Source: CAWKEY01 sp963848675 (GTDB lineage Bacteria; Pseudomonadota; Gammaproteobacteria; Methylococcales; Methylomonadaceae). From it: a stretch of DNA of 64,000 nt. This document shows, piece by piece, positions 26,621 through 35,744 of this stretch. Positions within the stretch are counted from its first letter, which is position 1. Each line of letters starts with the position of its first letter. Below the pieces are notes generated by a model. It had not been told where the DNA came from, did not search any database, and worked only from the letters and a program-made list of their open reading frames with translations. The stretch spans positions 496,001-560,000 of the forward strand of contig CAWKEY010000023.1 in assembly GCA_963848675.1 (NCBI GenBank). Direction: 5' to 3'. The position numbers and the translations under genes are program-made.

Positions 26621-26944
26621 TCAAACGCTAAAACTCTCGCCACAGCCGCAAGTCCCTTTGACATTCGGATTATTGAATTGAAACGCCTCGTTGATGCCTT
26701 CTCTGCGATAATCCAGCTCGATACCGTCCACAAACGGCAGGTCACACTCCTGAACAATCACCTTAACCCCAAACTTTTCAAACACGGCATCACCTTCTTT
26801 TAATTCATCAGCATAATCCAGCGCATAGGCATAGCCCGAGCAACCGGATTTTCTGACGCCCAATTTTAAACCGACGCCATTACCGCGCTTTTCCAGCTGT
26901 TTTTTAATCTGCCGCGCTGCACTTTCAGTTAATGACACAGACAT
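26621..26944 (-). CDS. iscA: Iron-sulfur cluster assembly protein IscA (A-type carrier)
   Basis: A 107-residue A-type carrier that takes nascent Fe-S clusters to apoproteins. Its three ligand cysteines are Cys35 (KSGCSGY), Cys99 and Cys101 (GTCGCGESF), the family positions. The ATG at 26944 has AGAGG just upstream. It is third in iscR-iscS-iscA. Confidence 0.92.
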   Translation of the reverse strand: MSVSLTESAARQIKKQLEKRGNGVGLKLGVRKSGCSGYAYALDYADELKEGDAVFEKFGVKVIVQECDLPFVDGIELDYRREGINEAFQFNNPNVKGTCGCGESFSV

Positions 26945-26969
26945 AATCACCTCTATTTAGCTTGCCCCA

Positions 26970-28070
26970 CTATATCAGGGCTTTCAATTGTTTAATAAAT
27001 TCAAAAACATCCGATTCAGTATTGGTAACCCCCAAACTGATGCGGATTGCGCTTTTGGCAAGATCCGGCGTTACCCCCATAGCCGTCAGCACCGGGCTGG
27101 GCTGGGCGCCACCACTGGCGCAGGCAGAACCGCTGGAAACGGCAATGCCTTTTTGATCCAGCCTCATCAATAACATTTCGCCATCGCTGCCAGAACTGCC
27201 GATCTGAACGGTATTAGGCAGCCGGTCTGCCTGCTGGGCAAAAATAGTCAGCCCTGGAATGCCGGCTAAACCCGCTTCCAATAGCTGCCTTAATGTCAGC
27301 AAATGGGTATTTCTTTGAGCCAGCTCGGCTTTGGCGAGTTCCGCTGCCTTGCCAAAGCCGACGATAGCCGCGGCATTTTCTGTGCCGGCTCTAAAGCCTT
27401 GTTCCTGTCCACCGCCACGCAATACCGGTTTTATTGCCACGCCTTTCTCAAATACCAGCGCACCACAACCTTTAGGGCCATAGATTTTATGACTGGACAG
27501 CGACATTAAATGAACGCCAAGTTGTTTAAAGGCTACCGGAATTTTCCCCAGTGCCTGAACAGCATCGGTATGAACCGTGATTTGGTTTGCCCTAAACTGC
27601 CGTGCATAGAGCTCAACATCCTGCACCACGCCGGTCTCATTATTGGCATGCATGATGGAAACCAGAGCGGGCTTTTGCCGGATAATGGAATCAATAGCTT
27701 CCGGGTTAAGCACCCCGTTTGCATTCACATCGATAATCGCTAGCGCGTGACCCTGGCTTTTCAAGTGCAGGGCTGGTTCAACAATAGAGGGATGTTCAAT
27801 GGCCGAAATAGCCAGACCTGCATGTGGCTCAATGCTTGCCAGCGCCAGATTATTTGCCTCGGTGCCGCCGCTGGTAAAAATAACTTGTGAAGCTTGTGCG
27901 CCCACCAGCGCCGCGACCTGCTCACGCGCAGCCTCGATAGCACTGCGAACCACTCTGCCGTAGCGGTATAAACTGGAAGGGTTGCCGTAGAAGGTGTTTA
28001 AGAAAGGCAACATGGCCGACAACACCCGATCATCTATCGCAGTTGTCGCATTATGATCAAGGTAGATCAT
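26970..28070 (-). CDS. iscS: Cysteine desulfurase (IscS/NifS family, short form)
   Basis: PLP enzyme that removes sulfur from cysteine for Fe-S assembly. PLP-binding Lys195 is in LSSHKIYGPKG, and the catalytic Cys317 in SSGSACASG with the long loop of group I enzymes. At 366 residues it is shorter than E. coli IscS (404) and lacks the C-terminal segment that contacts IscU. This fits the absence of iscU here and could make it a NifS-like paralog. It follows iscR by 6 bases and precedes iscA by 25. Confidence 0.88.
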   Translation of the reverse strand: MIYLDHNATTAIDDRVLSAMLPFLNTFYGNPSSLYRYGRVVRSAIEAAREQVAALVGAQASQVIFTSGGTEANNLALASIEPHAGLAISAIEHPSIVEPALHLKSQGHALAIIDVNANGVLNPEAIDSIIRQKPALVSIMHANNETGVVQDVELYARQFRANQITVHTDAVQALGKIPVAFKQLGVHLMSLSSHKIYGPKGCGALVFEKGVAIKPVLRGGGQEQGFRAGTENAAAIVGFGKAAELAKAELAQRNTHLLTLRQLLEAGLAGIPGLTIFAQQADRLPNTVQIGSSGSDGEMLLMRLDQKGIAVSSGSACASGGAQPSPVLTAMGVTPDLAKSAIRISLGVTNTESDVFEFIKQLKALI

Positions 28071-28076
28071 TTGACG

Positions 28077-28568
28077 TTAAGCACTAACTTCCTCGTTAAG
28101 ACGATTAAATTCAATGACTCGAAGCGCCTCCTGATCCTGATCCTGTCTTCTGGCCACTTCCTGCACCTGATGCCGTTCCAGCAGATCACCCAAGGTAATA
28201 CCCTTCAAATACTCGCGAATTTGCTCGCTTAATCCCATCCACAAGTCATGAGTTAGGCATGACTGGTTTTTCTGGCAATTGGCCTCACCGCCGCATTTGG
28301 TGGAATCGAGCTGGTCGTCAACAGCGGCAATAATATCCGCAATATTGATCTCGCTAGCCTTCCGGCTCAATTTATAGCCGCCACCGGGGCCGCGCACGCC
28401 TTTTACTATGCCGGCATGACGCAGGCGCGAAAATAATTGCTCCAGATAAGACAGGGAAATCGTTTGACGTGTTGCAATGTCAGTTAGGGTAACCGGTCTT
28501 TTTTGACTGTGAAAAGCCACATCGAGCATTGCAGTTACGGCATAGCGGCCTTTTGTAGTTAAACGCAC
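28077..28568 (-). CDS. iscR: Fe-S cluster regulator IscR (Rrf2 family)
   Basis: A winged-helix repressor that senses 2Fe-2S status. Residues 1-70 are the DNA-binding domain (MRLTTKGRYAVTAMLDVA, recognition helix SLSYLEQLFSRLR). Ligands Cys92, Cys98, Cys104 and His107 match E. coli IscR in number and position. It starts with GTG at 28568, with AAGGA 7 bases upstream. A predicted IscR-type site overlaps its promoter, so it should repress its own operon when clusters are plentiful. Confidence 0.93.
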   Translation of the reverse strand: MRLTTKGRYAVTAMLDVAFHSQKRPVTLTDIATRQTISLSYLEQLFSRLRHAGIVKGVRGPGGGYKLSRKASEINIADIIAAVDDQLDSTKCGGEANCQKNQSCLTHDLWMGLSEQIREYLKGITLGDLLERHQVQEVARRQDQDQEALRVIEFNRLNEEVSA

Positions 28569-28604
28569 AAAAACATCCTTTATAAAATCAAGTAAGTTAT
28601 TGTT

Positions 28605-28636
28605 ACTATACTTAACCCATCAAAAGAGTCAACTAT
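28605..28636 (-). promoter_or_regulatory. iscR promoter with overlapping IscR type 1 site
   Basis: On the minus strand TTGACT (28632-28627), a 16-base spacer and TATAGT (28610-28605) form a promoter 36 bases before the GTG. The -35 sits in ATAGTTGACT, and the spacer carries GGGTTAAGTAT, together resembling the known type 1 IscR element of the E. coli iscR promoter. Confidence 0.6.
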
Positions 28637-29036
28637 TATGCTTTTATCATACCGGCTCGCAATTTCCATCGACCCGGTATCTAAAGAGTCGCTACGAATA
28701 ATTTCAAACCGGCCTCATCATGAATCTACCGATGCCCCTGCTACGAGCATCCCTACTCAAGCTCCGCGACAGAAGCATGCCCAAAAAACAATTTATTTTT
28801 CAATGTATTAATAAAAATGTCGGTAAGCCAAACACTCACAGCCCGCGCATTTGACATCAATTTGGAGTTTTTTTATCTTTTTTAGTTTTGACACGACACA
28901 TTATCTCATGTTAAAAATTACCCCGTCGTTTGATAGATAATTCGACATTTGCTCACTGCTTTAGTTGGTGGGCAACCTCCCCTTTGAGGAGAGGGGGATA
29001 AAAAATCACTATTACAATAACTATGAGGATTTAAAA
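28637..29036. other. Intergenic region upstream of a small membrane protein gene
   Basis: No gene is recognised in these 400 bases. A plus-strand TTGACA (28851-28856), 17-base spacer and TATCTT (28874-28879) make a likely promoter for the gene at 29037, leaving a leader of about 150 bases. A second TTGACA at 28888-28893 with a weaker -10 follows. Confidence 0.4.
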
Positions 29037-29246
29037 ATGGCTGAAGTAAAAGAAAAAGATAATTTTTGGTTCATTATTGGCGGCATTATTGTTGCGACCA
29101 TTATTTTGGTCATAATGTTAAAAGCAGACGAAACTAAGCATTTGGAAAGTGGCGCTGTTGCAGAACTCCAGAAAGAAACTTTTTCAAAAATTGAAAAAAG
29201 AAAGACCTCAAATAACAGCACTGCTGAACAAATAAGCGGCAAATAA
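29037..29246 (+). CDS. Small single-pass membrane protein, KDxFW type
   Basis: A 69-residue protein with GAGGAT 9 bases before the ATG. The N-terminus MAEVKEKDNFWFIIGGIIVA leads into one membrane helix (residues 10-29), followed by a charged C-terminal tail with predicted helix (ELQKETFSKIEKRK). It resembles the small protein at 31684-31857 in the KD-FW start, the length of its helix and the Lys/Asp/Glu-rich tail, suggesting a small paralogous family. A palindrome follows the stop codon by 7 bases. Confidence 0.7.
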   Translation: MAEVKEKDNFWFIIGGIIVATIILVIMLKADETKHLESGAVAELQKETFSKIEKRKTSNNSTAEQISGK

Positions 29247-29252
29247 AATACT

Positions 29253-29274
29253 CCCCCCGTATCGATACGGGGGG
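29253..29274 (+). terminator. 22-bp perfect palindrome after the small membrane protein gene
   Basis: Six C, GTATCGATAC, six G: a perfectly symmetric 22-bp palindrome 7 bases after the stop. It would form a strong hairpin, but no clear T-run follows, so termination is probable rather than proven. Confidence 0.45.
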
Positions 29275-29353
29275 TACTTCTCCCCCCTAGTTAGCCCCAT
29301 CCAAATTTCTAAACAAACCCTATCTCCGGCTTGATCTGCAATCCTGCAGCTTA

Positions 29354-30388
29354 CTATTTGCCAAGAGCCTGAATCTTCTCTTCCAGCACTTTTACTTTTT
29401 TCAACAGTTCCGGTAATTTGCTGAGGGCTATCTGTTCCTTGTAGGCGGTTTTCTTGTCTTTTGCCGGACTGCCAAACACTTGCTTGCCGGCTTCAATATC
29501 ACCTGCTACGCCGGAACGCGCCATGACTACTGCACCACGACCAATGGTCACATGATCAGCAACACCTGAGCTGCCGGCCAGAATGGCATAATCTTCAATA
29601 TTGCAGGATCCCGAAATCCCGGTTTGTCCACACATGATGACGTTTTTGCCAATTTTATTATTGTGGCCAATCTGCACCAGATTATCTATTTTACTGCCTG
29701 ATCCGATCGTCGTACTGCCCAATGCGCCCCGATCAATACAGGTATTGGCGCCAATTTCGACATTATCGCCGATAACCACATTGCCCACCTGCGGGACTTT
29801 AACGTGCTCGTGGTTACGGAACTTATAACCGAAACCGTCAGCGCCGATAACAGCGCCTGAATGAATAATGACATTATCGCCCACAACCACATCATCGTAG
29901 ATAACGGCATAGGGATAAATCCGGCAGTGCCTGCCTATCTTTACATTGTTGCCTATGTAGACGCCGGCCAGAATTTCGCTGCCGTCGCCGATACTTGCCT
30001 GCTCGCCAATCACTGCATAAGGGCCGATATGGAGTTCGGCCCCCAGCATTACGCTATCTGCAATCACTGCCTGTGGCGCAATAGTCCGGCCATAAACACT
30101 GCCCGGATGCAGTAACTGAACCGCCTTAATAAAGCTGATTTCGGGATCGGCTGACACTAATAAAGTCATCGTAGCGGGTACGTTTTCTACGCTAACGCCC
30201 TCGCCGACAATGCAGGCAGAAGCGGTGCAATCCTTGATATGAGCCGCATATCGATTGTTAGTCAACTGCGTTACCTGACCTGCTTGCGCACTCATAATAT
30301 CGGCTGCCGAATAAATGGCGGCCGAGACATCGCCCCCTTCAATCCGGGCGCCACAAAAATCGGCAAGTTCTTTCAATGTAACCGGCAT
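29354..30388 (-). CDS. lpxD: UDP-3-O-acylglucosamine N-acyltransferase LpxD
   Basis: Third step of lipid A synthesis: transfers a hydroxyacyl chain from ACP to the 2-amino group of UDP-3-O-acylglucosamine in the cytoplasm. Residues 1-100 form the uridine-binding domain, and 105-310 many left-handed beta-helix hexapeptides (IGPYAVIGEQASIGDGSEI and so on). The catalytic His is in the region KIDNLVQIGHNNKIGKN. The C-terminal helix ends at 344 residues, normal for the family. It stands apart from the usual bamA-skp-fabZ-lpxA cluster, so it may be a second copy. Confidence 0.9.
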   Translation of the reverse strand: MPVTLKELADFCGARIEGGDVSAAIYSAADIMSAQAGQVTQLTNNRYAAHIKDCTASACIVGEGVSVENVPATMTLLVSADPEISFIKAVQLLHPGSVYGRTIAPQAVIADSVMLGAELHIGPYAVIGEQASIGDGSEILAGVYIGNNVKIGRHCRIYPYAVIYDDVVVGDNVIIHSGAVIGADGFGYKFRNHEHVKVPQVGNVVIGDNVEIGANTCIDRGALGSTTIGSGSKIDNLVQIGHNNKIGKNVIMCGQTGISGSCNIEDYAILAGSSGVADHVTIGRGAVVMARSGVAGDIEAGKQVFGSPAKDKKTAYKEQIALSKLPELLKKVKVLEEKIQALGK

Positions 30389-30505
30389 ATAAATCCTCTG
30401 CTGTTAATTCCAATAGCGCCAAAGTCAAGGCACGGAAAATTTAAATCGCAGAATAGTGTATCAAAAAACCGGTACGCCAAAAGCAAACAACTGCTGTCAG
30501 AATAG

Positions 30506-31027
30506 TTATTTCATTGTGGCAAGCGTATTGTTGATTTTAACGGCAAGACTCTCAACCGCTTTCAGGGTTAATTTTTTTTCGCCGCCTTTCGTTTCCGAAA
30601 TGTAATTACCGATTAACCGGCCATCACTCACACGGATCAAATGCCCCATGAGGTAGGCAAATAAAAAGCTGGGTTTATGCAAGCGCCCCACCAGAACATA
30701 ATCAGCTCCCGCCGGCTTTGCCAGTTCTGCTGCCACATCATCATGATCGAAAAGATAGCCAACACCGGCCGTTGCCGCTTGCTGAGCTTGCGCGTCAATC
30801 ATGACCACCGTATGGCCAGCTTTCGCTAACTCACCTTCCAGCATGGCTTTAATGCCTGCCGTCCGTTTGACTTCTGAAGGTATCCTGGGAGCCAGGGTCA
30901 AATCTTTAAGCTCAAAATCCAAAACCGCGATACGCGCTCCGGCATATCCTGCAACCGGCGCTAGCCACAATAATGCAAATGCCAAGCCTATAACTGATAA
31001 CAGCTGATTGTTTTTAAGGTGTGTCAA
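30506..31027 (-). CDS. Secreted DUF2380-like protein
   Basis: A 173-residue exported protein. A signal peptide (about 1-29) ends at GYAGA. The first strand ARIAVLDFELKDLTL, then the later YVLVGRLHKPSFLFAYLMGHLIRV and SLAVKINNTLA, match the pattern of DUF2380 proteins by recall, which resemble CsgG/TolB-like N-terminal folds. Role unknown. It lies 117 bases upstream of lpxD on the same strand. Confidence 0.65.
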   Translation of the reverse strand: MTHLKNNQLLSVIGLAFALLWLAPVAGYAGARIAVLDFELKDLTLAPRIPSEVKRTAGIKAMLEGELAKAGHTVVMIDAQAQQAATAGVGYLFDHDDVAAELAKPAGADYVLVGRLHKPSFLFAYLMGHLIRVSDGRLIGNYISETKGGEKKLTLKAVESLAVKINNTLATMK

Positions 31028-31267
31028 GTTTCTCTCCCGGTATTTTCTTCATTCAGTTACACGCTGACTGGATGCGCAGGGTGTTCATAATACCCCTGCT
31101 CGCCTGGAGTTGACATCATACCTCATGCAGTTGCGGAAAAACTGCTGTCCATTGCGGCATCGCAACCACAAGAAAATCAACAGATATGTAAACACGCGAG
31201 CAAGATAGGCTCCGGGAAGTCCGGCAATCCCTGCCGGAACGACAGATGTTTAATGGCTTTATAGCCC

Positions 31268-31630
31268 TTAACTTTTGCCGGGCAACATGCCTACTGAGCC
31301 TGGCTTGATGCGCTTACAGGTTACGACAACGTCTTCCAGATGGCACTGGCTTTTGCCGCTGTCAGCTCCCGTACATTCCTCACAGACAGCCTTGCCGTTA
31401 TCTTTTATTTCTTCAACATGCCAGCCGTACCCTTGCGTTTGGCAAAACTTCTTACTGAACCGATTCAGATTATATTGTTTCGAAGCATTGGCAATGGCAT
31501 CGGCTTTTGCTTCACATTTTACCGGCGGTAAAGTATTGGCCATCAGATCCCGGTAAATATATTCCGTGGCCGATGCATTCACTGAAAAAATTGATAACGC
31601 CGCCAACAGGCCCATCACATACTGTTTCAT
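31268..31630 (-). CDS. Secreted small cysteine-rich protein
   Basis: A 120-residue protein with a clear signal peptide (cut near ASA-TEYIY). The mature part has six cysteines (VKCEAK, FCQTQ, VCEEC, QCHLE, VTCKR), an even number that suits three disulfides in the periplasm. Not recognised. Confidence 0.7.
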   Translation of the reverse strand: MKQYVMGLLAALSIFSVNASATEYIYRDLMANTLPPVKCEAKADAIANASKQYNLNRFSKKFCQTQGYGWHVEEIKDNGKAVCEECTGADSGKSQCHLEDVVVTCKRIKPGSVGMLPGKS

Positions 31631-31683
31631 AACTGTTTCCTCTCCCGATTATTATTATAAACACCTGTCTGTCAGGCTAAAGT

Positions 31684-31857
31684 TCAATTCAAGGCCCTGA
31701 TATTCATCTGCGCTATCTCTTCTTCCACCTGCTGTTTAATCGGGGCAAATTTATCATCCTCACTTTTTTTGACCAAAATCAGAACAGTGACCAAGGCAAG
31801 GGTTACCGCGCCAACGTACAGCCAGAATCTGTCTTTTTGCTGTGCTTCTGCATTCAT
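31684..31857 (-). CDS. Small single-pass membrane protein, KDxFW type
   Basis: A 57-residue protein beginning MNAEAQQKDRFWLYVGAVTL, with AAGG 10 bases before the ATG at 31857. One membrane helix is followed by a charged tail (KKSEDDKFAPIKQQVEEEI). It shares the KD-x-FW start and overall plan with the protein at 29037-29246. Longer upstream starts to 31953 are not supported by a ribosome binding site. Confidence 0.65.
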   Translation of the reverse strand: MNAEAQQKDRFWLYVGAVTLALVTVLILVKKSEDDKFAPIKQQVEEEIAQMNIRALN

Positions 31858-32318
31858 TTTTTTGTACCTTATTTTTGTGTGTAAAATCTTCGATGAAGAC
31901 ACCAAAGTTAATTCAAAAAACTTCATCACCCAGAGCCTGCACCCGCACTGCATATACTGCCGCTACAAGCCTCCACCCTGCGAACTGGCCGTTCGTCCAC
32001 ATGAATGACGTCGACTTTATACCAACGGCATTCGTAGCGTCTGCCCAGCACTCTGTCAAAGCGGGCAACCGACAAGATAACAAATTGCCACGCTTATAAA
32101 GCGACCCATTTTAATAGTGAATCGATACTATAAAAAAGCCAGCAGTGCTTGTCAATTAAATATCGATTCGCCATCGTGATCTTGCCACCCAGCCCCCTTA
32201 CAGCCATCCAACGTAGCGTCCTGATTTGATTTCTGAGATAATGTAAAAGCTGTACCGATACTGAATGACCGCTTTTTGCTATCCAGTCCCAGCCAAAATC
32301 CTATTAAAGCAAGCATCG
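31858..32318. other. Intergenic region between divergent genes
   Basis: No convincing gene is seen. Promoters for the minus-strand small protein and for zwf must lie here, but none stands out. Confidence 0.35.
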
Positions 32319-33788
32319 ATGAAAGAAAAAAAAACCTATAAACCCTGCGATTTAGTGATTTATGGAGCGCTCGGCGATTTAAGCAAACGCAAACTGCTTA
32401 TTTCATTGTATCGCCTTGAAAAATCGAATTTGCTTGAAGCGGAAACCCGTATCATCGGTATCGACAGACTGCCCGGAGACAGTTCTGGGTTTGTTGAGAT
32501 TGCCCACAACAGCCTGCAGGCGTTTTTAAATAACGCTATAAATGACGAGATATGGCAGCGTTTTTCAGCCCGGCTTTCCTATCTGCAAATTGACTTAACC
32601 CAGCTGGATCAGTACAGAAAACTGAATACGGTCATTGACCAAAAATCCAGGATCATGGTGAATTATTTTGCCGTGGCGCCTTTTTTATTCAAAAACATCT
32701 GCCAGGGCCTCGATAAATCCGGGATTTTAACCAAAGAATCCCGCATGGTGATGGAAAAACCTATCGGCCATGATCTTAAATCCTCCAAAGAGATCAACGA
32801 TGTCGTGGCCGAAGTCTTCCACGAAGATCAGGTTTACCGTATCGACCATTATCTGGGCAAGGAAACGGTACTGAACTTATTGGCGCTGCGCTTTGCCAAC
32901 TCCATTTTCACGACCAACTGGAATCACAACACCATTGATCATGTTCAGATTACCGTTGCAGAAGAAGTGGGTATCGAAGGCCGCTGGGATTATTTTGACC
33001 ATACCGGGCAATTGCGCGACATGGTGCAAAACCACCTGTTACAGATTCTAACCTTCACCGCCATGGAGCCGCCGGCCAATCTGGAAGCCGACAGCATCCA
33101 CAGCGAGAAAATCAAGGTGCTAAAAGCGCTGCGCCCCATTACCACCAATAACGTCGACGAAAAAACCGTGCGCGGGCAATATACTGCCGGCTACATGACA
33201 GGCACCGCGGTGCCGGGCTATCTGGATGAAGAAGGCGCCAATACCGAAAGCGCCACGGAAAGCTTTGTCGCCTTGCGCGTTGACATCGATAACTGGCGCT
33301 GGGCGGGCGTACCCTTTTACCTGCGCACCGGCAAACGTCTACATAACAAGCGCACCGAAATTGTCGTCTATTTTAAACAACTGCCGCATAATATTTTTAA
33401 AGACAGCTTTCGCGAACTGCCGCCCAATAAACTCATTATTCACCTGCAGCCCAATGAAGGCGTGGAGATCGAGATGCTGAACAAAATCCCGGGTATTGAT
33501 GAGAACATCAAGCTGCAAAAAACCAAGCTGGATTTAAGTTTTTCCGATCACTTTAAAAAGAACAGCATTTTCGGCGGTTATGAAAAACTGATTCTGGAAG
33601 CCTTGCGCGGCAACCCTACCCTGTTCCTGAGTCGCGAGGAAATCGAACAGGCCTGGGCCTGGATCGATTCCATCCAGGATGCCTGGGCGCATAACAACGC
33701 CACACCCAGGCCCTACCCGGCCGGCAGCTGGGGCCCTGTTGCTTCCGTCGCCCTGCTGGCCAGAGACGGCCGTGCCTGGGAAGAATAA
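32319..33788 (+). CDS. zwf: Glucose-6-phosphate 1-dehydrogenase
   Basis: Oxidises glucose-6-phosphate to 6-phosphogluconolactone with NAD(P)+, the entry to the Entner-Doudoroff and pentose phosphate pathways. The start MKEKKTYKPCDLVIYGALGD at 32319 gives 489 residues, close to E. coli Zwf (491). The nucleotide-binding GALGDLSKRKL lies at 15-25, and the active-site signature RIDHYLGKETV near 180 carries the catalytic His. An upstream start at 32265 would add 18 residues ahead of the family's usual beginning. edd follows after 69 bases and eda after that. No pgl (lactonase) gene is in the window. Confidence 0.95.
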   Translation: MKEKKTYKPCDLVIYGALGDLSKRKLLISLYRLEKSNLLEAETRIIGIDRLPGDSSGFVEIAHNSLQAFLNNAINDEIWQRFSARLSYLQIDLTQLDQYRKLNTVIDQKSRIMVNYFAVAPFLFKNICQGLDKSGILTKESRMVMEKPIGHDLKSSKEINDVVAEVFHEDQVYRIDHYLGKETVLNLLALRFANSIFTTNWNHNTIDHVQITVAEEVGIEGRWDYFDHTGQLRDMVQNHLLQILTFTAMEPPANLEADSIHSEKIKVLKALRPITTNNVDEKTVRGQYTAGYMTGTAVPGYLDEEGANTESATESFVALRVDIDNWRWAGVPFYLRTGKRLHNKRTEIVVYFKQLPHNIFKDSFRELPPNKLIIHLQPNEGVEIEMLNKIPGIDENIKLQKTKLDLSFSDHFKKNSIFGGYEKLILEALRGNPTLFLSREEIEQAWAWIDSIQDAWAHNNATPRPYPAGSWGPVASVALLARDGRAWEE

Positions 33789-33857
33789 CACAGGCGCAAG
33801 TAACCCAAGCGTTGCCACTTGTACCAATCTTGAATAACCGCACACGCAGGAATAAAC

Positions 33858-35678
33858 ATGCATCCCGTCATAGAAAAAGTTACTGAACAAGTTATTGAAC
33901 GCAGTCGTGAAAGCCGTGCTATTTACCTGGCGCGCGTGGATGCGGCCGTTGAGAAAGGCCCGCACCGTTCCGCGCTCGGCTGCGGCAACCTGGCTCACGG
34001 ATTTGCGGCGTGCAGCGCCAGTGAAAAAATCGATCTGGCGGGCGATAAAAAAGCCGATGTCGCCATCATCTCTTCTTATAACGACATGCTGTCCGCCCAC
34101 GAACCCTACAAAGACTTCCCGGCGCTGATCAAACAAGCCATCGCTGAAGCGGGCGGTGTTGCCCAGTTTGCCGGCGGCGTGCCCGCCATGTGTGACGGCA
34201 TCACCCAGGGTCAGCCCGGCATGGAACTGTCGTTATTCAGCCGCGATGTGATCGCCATGGCAACCGCTATCGGCCTGAGCCACAACATGTTCGATGCTGC
34301 GCTGTATTTAGGCGTCTGCGACAAAATTGTCCCGGGCTTGCTAATGGGCGCCCTGAGTTTTGGGCATTTGCCCGCCGTATTTGTCCCGGCCGGCCCCATG
34401 ACCAGCGGCATCACCAACAAGGAAAAATCACGCGCACGGCAAAAATATGCGGAAGGTAAAATCGGCCGCGAAGAACTGCTGGAATCAGAATCAAAATCGT
34501 ATCACGGCCCCGGTACTTGTACGTTCTACGGCACCGCCAACAGCAACCAGATGATGGTCGAGATCATGGGCCTGCATCTGCCGGGCAGCTCATTCATCAA
34601 TCCTTATACGCCGCTGCGTGACGAACTGACCAAAGCGGTCGCCCGGCAGGTGTTGAAATTCACCGCATTGGGCAACGATTTCCGCCCCATCGGCCACGTC
34701 ATCAACGAAAAAGCGATCTTGAACGCCATTATCGGCTTGCTGGCAACGGGTGGTTCAACCAATCACACCATGCACCTGATCGCCATTGCCCGCGCAGCCG
34801 GCATCATTATCAACTGGGATGATTTTGATAACCTGTCGCGCGCGATTCCCTTGCTTACCCGCATCTATCCGAACGGCCCGGCCGATGTCAACCAGTTCCA
34901 GGCGGCCGGCGGCATGGGCCGACTCATTGCCGAACTGCTGGACAACGGCCTGCTGCACGAAGATATTCTGACCGTTGCCGATGAGCGCGGCATGAAAAAT
35001 TACACCCGCGAACCCCAGCTCATCGACGGCCAGTTGCGTTGGGCACCCTGCCCTGAAGCCTCGCTGGATCCTGAAGTCATCAGCACCGTCGCCAAACCTT
35101 TTGCAGCCGGCGGCGGCCTGCATGTCGTCCACGGCAATCTGGGCCGCGGCGTATCCAAAGTGTCTGCGGTTGCAGAAGCGCATCGGGTCGTGGAAGCGCC
35201 GGCGGTTGTTTTTGATGATCAGGATGACATGATGGCTGCGTTTAGACGTGGTGAATTGGAAAAAGACTTCATTGCGGTTCTCCGCTTCCAGGGCCCAAAA
35301 TCCAACGGCATGCCGGAATTGCATAAACTGACGCCGCCTCTCGGTCTGTTGCAGGACAAAGGCTTTAAGGTCGCCTTAATTACCGATGGCCGTATGTCCG
35401 GCGCATCCGGCAAAGTGCCTTCGGCTATCCACATGTGCCCGGAATGTGCCGATGGCGGCCCGCTGGCCAAAGTACGCAATGGCGACATGATCTACCTGAA
35501 CACCGAAACCGGCGAGGTCAATGTTCTGGTCGACAAAACCGAATTTAATGCCCGCCGACCAGCCGTCAACAGCGCCAAAGACCACCACCATGGCATGGGC
35601 CGTGAACTGTTTGCTGGTTTCCGTCTAAACGCATCCTCCGCAGAAACCGGCGCGACTAATGTGTTTATCAATGATTAA
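33858..35678 (+). CDS. edd: Phosphogluconate dehydratase
   Basis: Dehydrates 6-phosphogluconate to KDPG with a 4Fe-4S cluster. It belongs to the IlvD/Edd family. Cysteine-bearing segments include PAMCDGITQGQPGME, LYLGVCDKIVPGL and YHGPGTCTFYGTANSNQMM, the latter two being Edd signatures. The 606-residue length is normal. The ribosome binding site is CAGGA about 7 bases before the ATG. It lies between zwf and eda on the same strand. Confidence 0.96.
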   Translation: MHPVIEKVTEQVIERSRESRAIYLARVDAAVEKGPHRSALGCGNLAHGFAACSASEKIDLAGDKKADVAIISSYNDMLSAHEPYKDFPALIKQAIAEAGGVAQFAGGVPAMCDGITQGQPGMELSLFSRDVIAMATAIGLSHNMFDAALYLGVCDKIVPGLLMGALSFGHLPAVFVPAGPMTSGITNKEKSRARQKYAEGKIGREELLESESKSYHGPGTCTFYGTANSNQMMVEIMGLHLPGSSFINPYTPLRDELTKAVARQVLKFTALGNDFRPIGHVINEKAILNAIIGLLATGGSTNHTMHLIAIARAAGIIINWDDFDNLSRAIPLLTRIYPNGPADVNQFQAAGGMGRLIAELLDNGLLHEDILTVADERGMKNYTREPQLIDGQLRWAPCPEASLDPEVISTVAKPFAAGGGLHVVHGNLGRGVSKVSAVAEAHRVVEAPAVVFDDQDDMMAAFRRGELEKDFIAVLRFQGPKSNGMPELHKLTPPLGLLQDKGFKVALITDGRMSGASGKVPSAIHMCPECADGGPLAKVRNGDMIYLNTETGEVNVLVDKTEFNARRPAVNSAKDHHHGMGRELFAGFRLNASSAETGATNVFIND

Positions 35679-35744
35679 CTGCTTGCGCCGTTCCGGATCT
35701 TCTCCAGGCTGGCACTTATTAACCCGATACAACCGAGACCTGTA

